A DNA stretch of 64,000 nt from Gammaproteobacteria bacterium (GCA_018815325.1 JAHIYE010000016.1:1-64000), one strand, 5' to 3'. Positions 1 to 8,115 are shown, numbered from the stretch's first letter. Numbers and translations: made by a program. Notes: a model not told the origin generated them from the sequence alone.

Positions 1-2096
1 GCCACGACAGGGGTGGCCTTGAGGTGTTTGTCAGCCTTCAGCAGCTGCAGCACGCGGTAGCCATCAAGGCCCGGCATGTTGATGTCCAGCAGGATCAGTT
101 CGGGGCGACGTGTCAGCGCCAGCTCGATGCCAAGCTCAGGTGTGGGCGCGGTCAGCAGATGGATGTGCGGGCGCCGCCCCAAAATCTGCGCCACCAAGCG
201 CAGGTTGATCGGGTTGTCATCGATATAGAGCACGGTCTGTTGAGCCGCCTTGAGCTGCTGCACCCATGCCGCGCTGTTGACCGCGTGACCAGGGCCAGTC
301 TCACCCGCCTCACCCGTGTGTGATTGGGACGGCAGGGATTCACAAGGCAGCTCGATCCAGAAAGTGCTGCCGACACCGACCTCACTCTCCACATCCACGG
401 TGCCGCCCATGAGCTCGACAATGCGCCGGGTGATGGTCAGGCCGATACCGCTGCCCTCGATATTGCTGTTTTCGGCACTGAGACGACTGAAGGGCTGAAA
501 CAACTCTCCCATCCGGTCGGCAGGAATGCCCGGGCCGGTGTCCGTCACCCGGATATGAAGCCTGTCCGCGCCTGCGGCCCGCACATCCAGTCGCACGCTG
601 CCCCCCACATGGTTGTACTTGATGGCGTTGGACAGCAGGTTGATTAACACCTGCTTGAGCCTTATGCGGTCCGCACGGACCACCGCGCCTTTCAACTCGC
701 AAGGGGCAAGCCGGACATGGCGTTTTTCCGCCAGCGTCCCGACCAGCGTCAGGCACTCCTGGATGACCGGGTCCACCTCCACGGCCTCGATCGACAGGGC
801 GATGTGGCCCGATTCGATCCTGGCCAGATCGAGCACCTCGTTGATAAGGTCGAGCAAGTGGTGGCCACCTGTGAGGATCTCGCGCACCTTGTCCTTGTGG
901 TCATCCGACAGGGTGTCGTCGTATTCAAGCAACTGGCCAAAACCGAGAATCGCGTTCATCGGTGTGCGCAGCTCATGGCTCATGCTGGAGAGAAACTGCG
1001 ACTTGGCCTGGTTGGCTGCATCGGCTTCGGCCTTGGCCAGCACCAGTTCCCGGTTGCGCTGCAGCAGGCGCTCGGTCAATGTATCCAGCACCTTGACCAC
1101 CGAACTGATCTCATTGCGTCCTGTCACATGGATCGCTTCACCCGTCAACTCCTGTGCCGACTTCTCCGCACGCTTGCGCAGCTTGATCAGGGGGGCCATC
1201 ACCATCCGCAGAATCAGCAGGCCCATGATCAGGCTGACAGCCAGGGCCAGGGCCGCGAAGAGGGCGGAGCGTTGTTTGGCCTGCTCGAACAGCACAAAGG
1301 CGCGCGTACTGTCGAGCTGTGCCACCAGGACGTAGCCGTCATCCACAATGATTTTCGGCAGATAGGCGCTGGTCTGGTGCGAGCTGGCATCGATGCGGTA
1401 TATCGGGATCTTCGTCTGGAAGGCTTCGGTCAGGGCCGGCTTGTCCAGGTCGCCATCCGGTGCGCTTGGTTCAGAGACCGACACGCCTTCGCGCGACAGC
1501 AGCAGCAGCTTGACCCCCAACTCAAGGCTCAGTTGATCGAGAAACGAACGTCCCAGCGCAACGCCAGCCGCCACCGTCCCCTTGATGCTGCCATTCACCC
1601 TCAAGGGCTCGATAGCCCAAATGACAATGCCTTCAGGCGTAAGCGTGCTGACCAGCATGCTGGTGCCTGACAGGGCCTCTTCAAAACCCCAGCCCGAGGT
1701 CGGGTCACCAAAGCGCTGCACATCATGCGTCCTGTAAAGCGACTCACCATTCAGGTCATTCGCATCCAGCAGCACGATGTCCCCGAAGCCGGCTGCATCC
1801 GTGAACTCACGCTGCAGCCGCGCCCTGCGGGCAGCCGGCGGCATTGCCAGTGCATCGAGCACATTCCTGTGACCGGCCAGCAGTTTGGCCATCGACTGGG
1901 CCCGCCTGGCATACCCGCCGATCAGGCTGTCAAAGCGACGGCCGGCAACCGTGACCTTGTCAATTTCGTTTTGCCGTACGGTTGCCTCCAATACGTCGGT
2001 GGAGATGTTGTAGGACACAGCTTGCCCCACCAATGCCATCAGCCCGATCAGCAGGGCCAGCATCAATGTGGCAGGAGGTCTGGACAGGAGGGTCAA
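1..2096 (-). CDS. hybrid sensor histidine kinase/response regulator (C-terminus cut by window edge)
   Basis: Membrane sensor kinase that should autophosphorylate and pass phosphate to its own receiver domain. Read on the minus strand: an N-terminal membrane anchor, a periplasmic sensor region of about 250 residues, a second membrane segment near residues 283-300 followed by a HAMP-like linker, the HisKA H-box SHELRTPMNAIL near residue 373, an ATPase domain with an N-box (NLLSNAIKYN) and G-boxes (DTGPGIP, GSGIGLT), then a receiver domain with LLDINMPG (phospho-acceptor Asp near 667). The receiver is unfinished at base 1. The start is uncertain: TTG at 2096 keeps a full first membrane segment; TTG 2117 and ATG 2063 are alternatives. 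It lies about 55 bases after a periplasmic binding protein gene on the same strand, probably one operon. Confidence 0.9.
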   Translation of the reverse strand, partial: MTLLSRPPATLMLALLIGLMALVGQAVSYNISTDVLEATVRQNEIDKVTVAGRRFDSLIGGYARRAQSMAKLLAGHRNVLDALAMPPAARRARLQREFTDAAGFGDIVLLDANDLNGESLYRTHDVQRFGDPTSGWGFEEALSGTSMLVSTLTPEGIVIWAIEPLRVNGSIKGTVAAGVALGRSFLDQLSLELGVKLLLLSREGVSVSEPSAPDGDLDKPALTEAFQTKIPIYRIDASSHQTSAYLPKIIVDDGYVLVAQLDSTRAFVLFEQAKQRSALFAALALAVSLIMGLLILRMVMAPLIKLRKRAEKSAQELTGEAIHVTGRNEISSVVKVLDTLTERLLQRNRELVLAKAEADAANQAKSQFLSSMSHELRTPMNAILGFGQLLEYDDTLSDDHKDKVREILTGGHHLLDLINEVLDLARIESGHIALSIEAVEVDPVIQECLTLVGTLAEKRHVRLAPCELKGAVVRADRIRLKQVLINLLSNAIKYNHVGGSVRLDVRAAGADRLHIRVTDTGPGIPADRMGELFQPFSRLSAENSNIEGSGIGLTITRRIVELMGGTVDVESEVGVGSTFWIELPCESLPSQSHTGEAGETGPGHAVNSAAWVQQLKAAQQTVLYIDDNPINLRLVAQILGRRPHIHLLTAPTPELGIELALTRRPELILLDINMPGLDGYRVLQLLKADKHLKATPVV

Positions 2097-2151
2097 GGCG
2101 ATTCCATCAGGTGTCAATAAAGGAACTCACGAAGGCTAGCGTTGCAGCCGG

Positions 2152-2976
2152 CTAGCCCGCTGCAGCCAGCACACCATGATCCCGCAGGAGACGGATACCT
2201 TCTGACGATCGCACAAACTCCAGGAAGCCCGTGGCAGCCGGGCTCAGTTTGCCCGTCTTGTGGATCAGCCCAAGCTCCACCCACAGCGCGTAACGCCCAA
2301 GCCCGACATTCTGCGGCGTTGACTCCACGTCATCGAGGGCCAGGAAAACCACCCTGGTCTTGCAGGCCGCCAGTGCCGAGCGATTCAGAAAGCCCAGGCT
2401 GGTGGGAAAACGGTCCAGCAATTCGATCATGTTCGGATCAAGGTGCACCACCTTGACGTCCTTGCCAAATACGATCGTCTCGAAGGGCTTGAGCGACCGG
2501 TTGATGGCCTGGCGTGAAGCATCGGTCGATTCGCGCCCAATGGCACGGATCGGCCCCGGCTTGCCGCCCACATCCTGCCAGTTGGTGGTCTTGCCGGTGT
2601 AGATATCCACCAGTTGCGCGCTTGTCAGCTTCTTGACCTTCACGCCGGCGCCGCCGACAAAGGTCACCGGATCGCGCCCCAGCGGAATATAGGTCAGGCC
2701 ACGTGCCAGTTCATCCCCCTTCAAGGGCCGCCCAACCCGCGCCAGCACCGCCGTGCCGGCTTCGATGTCGCGCAGGGCACCTGCCGTACCTGTGCTGGAG
2801 GGTACAAGCACGTGATGCTGCGTCTGCTGCTTGTTATAGGCATCGGCCAGCGCACGTAAAACCGTCTCCGGGTTGCCACTCCCGGGAATGACCAGCTCAT
2901 CCGACATGGCGGACTGGCATCCGATCAAGAGGGCCAATACGCCTGCAACGTGAAAAGCACGGCTCAGCAACAGCAT
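2152..2976 (-). CDS. PstS-like periplasmic substrate-binding protein
   Basis: 274-residue exported binding protein of the phosphate/PstS-like type II periplasmic-binding superfamily. The N-terminus is hydrophobic and has a possible lipobox (LIGC, Cys about residue 20). The mature part starts with the typical ELVIPGSGN strand and contains an STGTAGALRDIE ligand-loop-like segment and the TGKTTNWQDVGG motif common in this family. The start follows a GGGAG ribosome site. No transporter membrane or ATPase gene is adjacent; the next gene downstream is a hybrid histidine kinase. I infer, without proof, that it presents a ligand to that kinase rather than to a transporter. Confidence 0.85.
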   Translation of the reverse strand: MLLLSRAFHVAGVLALLIGCQSAMSDELVIPGSGNPETVLRALADAYNKQQTQHHVLVPSSTGTAGALRDIEAGTAVLARVGRPLKGDELARGLTYIPLGRDPVTFVGGAGVKVKKLTSAQLVDIYTGKTTNWQDVGGKPGPIRAIGRESTDASRQAINRSLKPFETIVFGKDVKVVHLDPNMIELLDRFPTSLGFLNRSALAACKTRVVFLALDDVESTPQNVGLGRYALWVELGLIHKTGKLSPAATGFLEFVRSSEGIRLLRDHGVLAAAG

Positions 2977-3136
2977 GATGACTCCCTTGACTCTTGTAGT
3001 GGTTACGGATGATTATGAATGAGCCAGGCCGGTTTGCCACCCAGGCACGGCCAAACAAATCCATCAGGGCTGGAATTTGGGTAACAGAGGGCACAAACGC
3101 AAGAGGCCTGCAGCCCTCCAGCCGTCTTGCGTCGGC

Positions 3137-4033
3137 TCAGTCCAGTTGCAGCACGCGCCGGATCTCTGAGGCCATGCGCTGCACGCATTTGCGGCCCTCC
3201 TCCATCGCCTCTTCGGCCCGGTAGAACTCCAGCAAGCCGATTTGCGACAGGGCAGGCGCAACCAGGATGTCGGGCGGGTCCCCGGCCATGCGGCTGCGTG
3301 TGATGCGGTCCTGCGTGATGTTGACTGAGCCGGCAAAGGCCTCGAACAGGCTGGGCGCCTGCTCTTCCTTGTTGTTGAAGGAGAACACCGAGGCTGCATA
3401 GTCCTTCACCGCACCGGCAAACCTGTCGACCGTACCCACAGCCTCCTGACTCAGCTTGGGTGGCTTGGCGAAGTGCTTGCCCACGATGTCGTTGTTCAGG
3501 TTCACGGCAATCACCAGCTCCGCACCCAGCGCACGGCACACAGACACCGGCACCGGGTTCACCAGCCCGCCATCGACCAGCCACTTGTGGTCGTTCCGCA
3601 CGGCGGGGAACAGCCCCGGCAGGGAGATGGAGGCACGCACCGCATCCAGCACCGGACCTTTGCTGAGCCATATTTCGCGACCTGACTCCAGGTCGGTGGC
3701 CACCGCGGCGTACTGCTTGTCGAAGTCTTCTATCGTGGCATCCTTGTCTGCCACGCACTGGCCCAGAAAGGTCTGGAACTTGTCCATGTCCACAAAGCCA
3801 TTGAATGCACTGCTGATGTTGAAGAACCGCGCTGTCTCCAGCCGTGTGAGCGACGCGGCCCACTCGCCCAGCGCCTCCAGCTTGTCGCCCGCATAGGCCG
3901 CGCCCACCAGCGCGCCAATGGAGGTGCCACACACGATGTCCGGCTCCACGCCCAGGCTGGCCAGTTCCTTGAGCACGCCAATGTGCGACCAGCCACGGGA
4001 CGATCCACTGCCCAGCGCAATGCCAATTTTCAT
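3137..4033 (-). CDS. patatin-like phospholipase (RssA/NTE family)
   Basis: 298-residue predicted lipid acyl hydrolase with a Ser-Asp dyad. Visible motifs: glycine-rich oxyanion loop GSGSSRG (residues 8-14), nucleophile elbow GTSIG with Ser38, and the DGG motif carrying the catalytic Asp in WLVDGGLVNPVP (about residue 170). No signal peptide is seen, so it is probably cytosolic or peripheral. Length fits the bacterial RssA-type group. The start follows an AAGGAAAC-type ribosome site. It is monocistronic by spacing, about 160 bases upstream of the binding protein/kinase pair on the same strand. Substrate unknown. Confidence 0.92.
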   Translation of the reverse strand: MKIGIALGSGSSRGWSHIGVLKELASLGVEPDIVCGTSIGALVGAAYAGDKLEALGEWAASLTRLETARFFNISSAFNGFVDMDKFQTFLGQCVADKDATIEDFDKQYAAVATDLESGREIWLSKGPVLDAVRASISLPGLFPAVRNDHKWLVDGGLVNPVPVSVCRALGAELVIAVNLNNDIVGKHFAKPPKLSQEAVGTVDRFAGAVKDYAASVFSFNNKEEQAPSLFEAFAGSVNITQDRITRSRMAGDPPDILVAPALSQIGLLEFYRAEEAMEEGRKCVQRMASEIRRVLQLD

Positions 4034-4126
4034 CTTGAGGTTTCCTTCTTCATGACAGGTATTGTGAACGGCCAGCGCATGGCCGCAGGGCGCCGCCGCT
4101 GCAGCGCATGCACTGGAGATGCCAGG

Positions 4127-4456
4127 CTAGTGTGGCAACACAATGGTCACGAGGGCCGAGGCGTCCTGTAGCGCCACCACGCCATGCTCCACGCCACCCG
4201 AGAGGTAGAGCAGCTGCCCGGCCTGGAGCATGTGGCTGCCATCCGGGCAGGTGACATCCAGCCTGCCCTCCAGGCAGTGGATGGTGATCTCACCCGGCAC
4301 CCTGTGCGGCGGCAGCGATTTCCCGGCAGCCAGCACCAGGCGAATGAGCTCCAGTTGCTCGGACTTGAACAAGGCAATTGACCGCGCTTCTGGCAATGCC
4401 TTGCCCAGCGGCTTCACATCAATGGTTTGCCCGGGGAGTGCGTGGGAAATGGCCAT
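4127..4456 (-). CDS. small cupin-domain protein
   Basis: 109-residue single-cupin protein. The core shows a HRVPGEITIHCLEGRLDV strand pair and a second motif G-x-H-x-L-x-AGQLLYLSGGVEHGV, the usual double-stranded beta-helix pattern with histidines able to bind a metal. I chose ATG 4456 because GGAGA sits at correct spacing before it; an upstream in-frame ATG at 4474 has no ribosome site and would place that GGAGA inside the gene. It is divergent from the neighbouring alpha/beta-hydrolase lipoprotein. Function unknown; such proteins are often sugar- or aromatic-binding sensors or isomerases. Confidence 0.8.
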   Translation of the reverse strand: MAISHALPGQTIDVKPLGKALPEARSIALFKSEQLELIRLVLAAGKSLPPHRVPGEITIHCLEGRLDVTCPDGSHMLQAGQLLYLSGGVEHGVVALQDASALVTIVLPH

Positions 4457-4580
4457 GGGGTTTCTCCAAATCATGGGTTGCAGTGCCTACCCTAAGGCGA
4501 TTTTTACTCCAACGCAAGACATAGACCATTCCAGCCTGTCGGGCGGAACTTTCTCTCACCCAGCGGGCTCCATCCTGCTC

Positions 4581-5447
4581 ATGAAACGCCTGATCATCTC
4601 CCTCATCGCCGCCCTGACCCTGCTCGCAGGCTGCGCCACCCTTGACGAAAAACAGCGCAGCTGGATCTTTCAGCCCTCGGACCGCAGCTGGTCCAACTCG
4701 GCGGAAATGGCCGCCGGCATGGACGATGTGTGGATAGACTTCAACTCCCGCGAGACCGGCCAGCCCGTCAGGCTGCACGGCCTGTGGCTGGCCCATGACA
4801 ACGACCCGCAGCGCGCAGACACGCCCGTGATGCTCTACCTGCACGGCGCGCGCTGGAACGTCACCGGCTCGTCCTACCGCATCCGGCGCATGCAGGCGCT
4901 GGGCTTCTCGGTGCTGGCCGTGGACTACCGTGGCTTCGGCAAAAGCAGCAAGGACCTGCCCTCCGAGACCATGGCCTATGAAGACGCCCGCGCCGCCTGG
5001 GACTGGCTTGCCCACAAGCACACCGACCGGCCGCGCTACATCTTCGGCCATTCACTGGGCGGCGCCATTGCGATCGAACTGGCCGCCCAGGTGGACGATG
5101 AAGCAGGCACCGTGGTGGAAGGCACCTTCACCTCCATCCCCGATGTGGTGAGCAGCTTCAAGTGGGGCTGGCTGCCTGTTTCGCCGCTCATCACCCAGCG
5201 CTTCGAAGCCGTCAAGCGCGTGGCCCAGATCGGCTCGCCCCTGCTCGTGGTGCACGGCACGAACGACAGCCTCATTCCACCCGAACTCGGCCAGCGTCTG
5301 TATGACGCCGCCATGACCCCCAAGGCATTCGTGTTGGTGGAAGGGGGATCGCACCACAACACCAACTCGGTGGGTCAGGGGCAGTACCGCCAGGCGCTGG
5401 CGGATTTGTTCGGGCTGGGTGGCGAGCTCAAACTCGTGAAGAACTGA
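4581..5447 (+). CDS. alpha/beta-hydrolase lipoprotein
   Basis: 288-residue predicted serine hydrolase attached to a membrane by a lipid anchor. The N-terminus is a lipoprotein signal with lipobox LAGC (Cys18). The fold is recognisable from the YLHGARW oxyanion region, the nucleophile elbow GHSLGG (Ser about 158), an acid residue in GTNDSLIP and a histidine in GGSHHN. The frame stays open upstream of 4581, but only this ATG gives a signal peptide. It resembles YqiA/FrsA-like or Bem46-like hydrolases; substrate unknown. Confidence 0.88.
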   Translation: MKRLIISLIAALTLLAGCATLDEKQRSWIFQPSDRSWSNSAEMAAGMDDVWIDFNSRETGQPVRLHGLWLAHDNDPQRADTPVMLYLHGARWNVTGSSYRIRRMQALGFSVLAVDYRGFGKSSKDLPSETMAYEDARAAWDWLAHKHTDRPRYIFGHSLGGAIAIELAAQVDDEAGTVVEGTFTSIPDVVSSFKWGWLPVSPLITQRFEAVKRVAQIGSPLLVVHGTNDSLIPPELGQRLYDAAMTPKAFVLVEGGSHHNTNSVGQGQYRQALADLFGLGGELKLVKN

Positions 5448-5525
5448 GGTCGGCCGCCATCCGCTGATGCCGGTGTTTGCCCATCTGTGGCCTGGTGATT
5501 GCCCACACGAGTTGTCACAGACAGG

Positions 5526-6149
5526 CTAGGTGCGGGTTTCGCGCCAGGTCGATACCAGCAGCCCCAGCCCCAGAGTCCCCAGCAGCACAGACGCCACGCG
5601 GTTCGCTGCCACCCTGGCTTGCGAGTAGGCCGTGCGCACGCGGGGGCGCGAGAACAGCCAGGCCAGAAGCAAATGCCAGCCCAGCGCGTTGAGCACGATG
5701 ATCGCCACCGCAGTCACCTGCAACAGATGCGAGGGTGCGGCGGGCAGCGAGGCGGCAAACACACTGCCAAAAAACATGGCCGACTTGGGGTTGGTGATGT
5801 TCGTCAAAAAACCCAGCCGAAACGCCGCCGCCCGCGAGGCCACCTGCGCACTGCCCGTCAAGGGCGTGCCACTGGAGCGCCACAGCCGGCTCGCCACGTA
5901 CAGCAGGTACACCCCGGCCGCGATCTGCAGCGCCAGCCGCAAACCGGGGAAGACCAGAAAGATGGCGTTGACGCCAAGCACGGCACTCGTCACCCACAGG
6001 AAGGTGCCCAGCGTGACACCCAGTGCGGCAAACACGGCACTGCGTTGGCGGTCACTGGCTGCGAGCTGAGACACCAGCAGCGTGTTGGCGCCAGGGCTCA
6101 GCAAGGCGGCTACATGGAGGAACCAGATGGTGAGGAGAGTAGCGAGCAT
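5526..6149 (-). CDS. LysE/RhtB-family amino-acid exporter
   Basis: 207-residue inner-membrane protein with about six hydrophobic segments. It carries the family signature near the N-terminus (SPGANTLLV; usual form PGP) and the central segment GFLTNITNPKSAMFF, typical of LysE/RhtB exporters of amino acids such as homoserine, threonine or lysine. Base composition is high-GC like the chromosome, unlike the cassette genes just upstream. The minus-strand sequence 50 bases upstream contains a cassette core-like half-site (6192-6198), but the gene itself looks chromosomal. Substrate not predictable. Confidence 0.9.
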   Translation of the reverse strand: MLATLLTIWFLHVAALLSPGANTLLVSQLAASDRQRSAVFAALGVTLGTFLWVTSAVLGVNAIFLVFPGLRLALQIAAGVYLLYVASRLWRSSGTPLTGSAQVASRAAAFRLGFLTNITNPKSAMFFGSVFAASLPAAPSHLLQVTAVAIIVLNALGWHLLLAWLFSRPRVRTAYSQARVAANRVASVLLGTLGLGLLVSTWRETRT

Positions 6150-6191
6150 GGTAAATGAAGCGTCAACTCCAGAATGCGGGATGCACTAATT

Positions 6192-6198
6192 GTTATAC
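6192..6198 (-). other. orphan attC-type inverse core half-site
   Basis: On the minus strand the heptamer GTATAAC followed by AATT repeats exactly the first 11 bases of the intact attC at 6916-6975. No matching GTTRRRY core or hairpin arms could be found on its LysE side, so it looks like the truncated end of a cassette array. Confidence 0.45.
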
Positions 6199-6365
6199 GT
6201 CTTTGCCATGTCTGCTTGAAAGCATCAGCGCAGCCACGTCAGCAGCCGAGTGTCGAGGCTGTCCTTCAACTGGGGATTCCGGGGAACCCCATCCTGGCTG
6301 AGGATTGTCGTACTTGATGGTCTCAAGGGTGCGCAAAGCAGAAGCAGCGCGCTACTGAAGCAGAG
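6199..6365. other. gene-free remnant after the last cassette
   Basis: This stretch lies between the inverse core site overlapping the orotate phosphoribosyltransferase stop codon and the orphan half-site near the LysE gene. It should hold the rest of the attC of that cassette, but I see no well-paired arms and no clean GTTRRRY site (nearest is a GTTGAAG). A partial inverted repeat around AGCAGCGCGCT is present (about 6339-6349). No open frame is convincing. Confidence 0.4.
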
Positions 6366-6372
6366 GTTAGGC
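6366..6372 (-). other. cassette inverse core site (R'') of the orotate phosphoribosyltransferase cassette
   Basis: Minus-strand GCCTAAC fits RYYYAAC and contains the TAA stop of the gene. It is the exact complement of the GTTAGGC core at the cassette's own upstream boundary (6916-6922), as predicted for a cassette excised at those two points. The remainder of this attC is not recognisable. Confidence 0.65.
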
Positions 6373-6882
6373 CTCAGCGAGGTGTGCATACGTGAGTAGC
6401 GATTTCAGTTCAATGCCCTCGACTGCCAGCGCTTCTGAGCCACCGGACTGACGGTCGATGACGCAGAGCGCCACACTCGTATTCAGACCATCGCCCCTGA
6501 GCAATTTCAACGCATCAATGATGGCGCCGCCACTGGAGACAACGTCTTCGACTAGGACGAATTGACGCCCTTCAAGCGTAGCTCCTTCGGCGTACCGGCA
6601 AGTACCGTATGTTTTGGGTTCTTTGCGAATGAACGCGGCTGGAAGGCCGGTAACTTGACTGAGCATAGTGACGACCGGGATTCCTCCCATTTCAAGGCCT
6701 GCAAGTACCTCGGTTCCTGCTGGGATAAGGTGAGCCATCTCGATCGCGATGTCACGCAAAAGAACAGGATCGGCCTCGAAGCGATACTTGTCGAAGTAGG
6801 TGTTGCTGACCTTTCCCGAGCGAAGTGTGAAGGATCCTTCAATTTGCGCGCATGTCTTGATGCGCTTCGGAATGGTGTTCAT
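6367..6882 (-). CDS. orotate phosphoribosyltransferase-like gene in an integron cassette
   Basis: 171-residue PRPP-dependent phosphoribosyltransferase, predicted to make orotidine 5'-phosphate from orotate and PRPP. The PRPP motif is VLVEDVVSSGGA (acidic pair E112-D113) and the catalytic-loop-like segment FIRKEPKTYGT carries the expected lysines. It is shorter than the usual PyrE of about 210 residues. The start is the ATG about 37 bases after the cassette boundary, without a clear ribosome site; the frame stays open upstream. Its TAA stop lies inside the inverse core GCCTAAC, complementary to the GTTAGGC that opens the cassette, as expected for a mobile cassette. GC content is lower than that of the flanks. 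A second chromosomal pyrE probably exists elsewhere, so this may be a spare copy or have shifted specificity. I give no gene symbol for that reason. Confidence 0.85.
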   Translation of the reverse strand: MNTIPKRIKTCAQIEGSFTLRSGKVSNTYFDKYRFEADPVLLRDIAIEMAHLIPAGTEVLAGLEMGGIPVVTMLSQVTGLPAAFIRKEPKTYGTCRYAEGATLEGRQFVLVEDVVSSGGAIIDALKLLRGDGLNTSVALCVIDRQSGGSEALAVEGIELKSLLTYAHLAEA

Positions 6883-6915
6883 GAGTGGAGGATAGTCGCG
6901 AATGCGTTTTCTGAG

Positions 6916-6975
6916 GCCTAACGCCTGAATTAAGCGGCGTGCCGGAGGCACGTCCGCTTGAATGAATTGTTATAC
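6916..6975 (-). other. attC: attC recombination site (59-base element)
   Basis: A 60-bp site with every hallmark. On the minus strand it runs GTATAAC (inverse core), AATTCATTC, then an imperfect palindrome AAGCGG-A-CGTGCC-TCC-GGCACG-CCGCTT with one unpaired A in the left arm, then AATTCAGGC and the core GTTAGGC. The unpaired base is the feature integrases use to choose the strand. It closely resembles attC sites of the aadA type. The stop codon of the upstream cassette gene lies inside the inverse core. It separates two cassettes read on the minus strand. Confidence 0.92.
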
Positions 6976-7695
6976 GTCACCGAAGTGGGCTGCTGCGTCG
7001 AATGTGTTTCGGTTACGGCTCCGACGAATAAGCCAAACATAGACCTCTACTGAATCCTGCGTCAGCCCTGCACGATGTCTACCCGCTAGACTGCACTGAT
7101 AGCTAATTGGGATGTCGTGCCCAATCTGCTCTGCCCTACCTTTCCAGAATTTTTGCATTCCTTGATCGCAATCACGAACTGCGACACGCACTTGCTCGTA
7201 AGGGTACGATTTTTCTTGTGGATCCCGTGGCTGAAGTATGTGAGGAAGAACTTGCACTCGTGGTGCGCCGTTGCCGGCTCTTACTTCAACATCTAGGAAA
7301 AGAGCTTTTAGCGATCGTCTAATTCCACCAATGACAAACGCTCGATCTGTGGCAGCAGAGACGTCCTGTTCCAAGCTTTCCAAGCGAAGAATGTCTTCGG
7401 CGACCTCCCGCGCCCATTGACGTGTTCCTCCATCCGACTTGATCCACTTTGCCTCAAGGACAAAGGCCGCTGGCGTATCAGGGCGAGTGCGCCCGAGGAG
7501 GTCTAACCGTTTACTTCCTGGAAGATCTGGATGGTTGTACTCCGGCGTCAAAAGTAGCTGCGTGGTTGACTGGATAAACTCGGCGGAGGCTCGGACGAGG
7601 CTTGATTCCTCAATGAAAGAACGGCGATCACAGAGTCGCTCGTACTCCAAGATGCACGCAGCCCCGCTCGCCAAGTTGTTCCAGTTAACTGTCAT
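6970..7695 (-). CDS. PD-(D/E)XK-like protein of unknown function in an integron cassette
   Basis: 241-residue soluble protein that I cannot assign to a named family. The central segment has the spacing of a PD-(D/E)XK nuclease core: RLDLLG with Asp65, then FVLEAKW with Glu81-Ala-Lys83. A helix rich in charged residues follows (QWAREVAEDILRLESL). No signal peptide or membrane segment is present. The gene starts 12 bases after a GTTATAC core and its TAA stop is inside the GTATAAC inverse core of the attC, so gene and site form one cassette. Codon use is less GC-rich than that of the chromosomal neighbours. Cassette genes of this kind are often defence or stress genes; the nuclease idea rests only on the D...ExK pattern. 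Confidence 0.65.
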   Translation of the reverse strand: MTVNWNNLASGAACILEYERLCDRRSFIEESSLVRASAEFIQSTTQLLLTPEYNHPDLPGSKRLDLLGRTRPDTPAAFVLEAKWIKSDGGTRQWAREVAEDILRLESLEQDVSAATDRAFVIGGIRRSLKALFLDVEVRAGNGAPRVQVLPHILQPRDPQEKSYPYEQVRVAVRDCDQGMQKFWKGRAEQIGHDIPISYQCSLAGRHRAGLTQDSVEVYVWLIRRSRNRNTFDAAAHFGDV

Positions 7696-7706
7696 GTGTG
7701 ATTGAC

Positions 7707-7713
7707 GTATAAC
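7707..7713 (-). other. core site opening the first cassette
   Basis: Minus-strand GTTATAC is the exact complement of the inverse core GTATAAC at the end of the first cassette (6969-6975), so 6969-7713 behaves as one cassette unit. No attC arms, attI-like region or integrase gene is visible on its upstream side. Confidence 0.6.
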
Positions 7714-8115
7714 TTAATGTATGGAGAAAAACCTGCTCGATAAACTGGGGTTTGCTCGATACTCTGGACATTGAATCCCCCTGAAAATGGCTTGCAGCCT
7801 TGTTTTGCATAGGGTTTTCAGATTTTTATACAGGCATAAAAATTCCGTGAAACCCGGCGGCCTTTATAGGCCGATTCTAGGAGCCATTTGAATGAAAGCA
7901 CGCCCATCCCCCCAATACAGGTAAACGACTGTAATGGGGCAACATCTCGAATATCCGGCCTGGGTCGTTTTGAGTCAACCACGCTGAGCACGTAAAGCAA
8001 GCATTCCAATAAGGTGCAGGTTTGATTTACCAAATTCTCACATATTGAGATTTTCATTTGACACCTGAAGCCAGACCCACGACAGTCACCGGACTGATTC
8101 AACCTAGTCCCACCC
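7714..8115. other. 402-base non-coding stretch upstream of the cassette array
   Basis: AT-richer than its flanks. Where an integron would have attI and intI, there is no integrase reading frame. Two TCGAGCA-containing stretches lie about 20 bases apart near 7735-7760, and a GC-rich inverted element (CGGCCTTTATAGGCCG, 7858-7873) sits in the middle. A 99-codon minus-strand frame here lacks any recognisable protein character. Confidence 0.5.
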
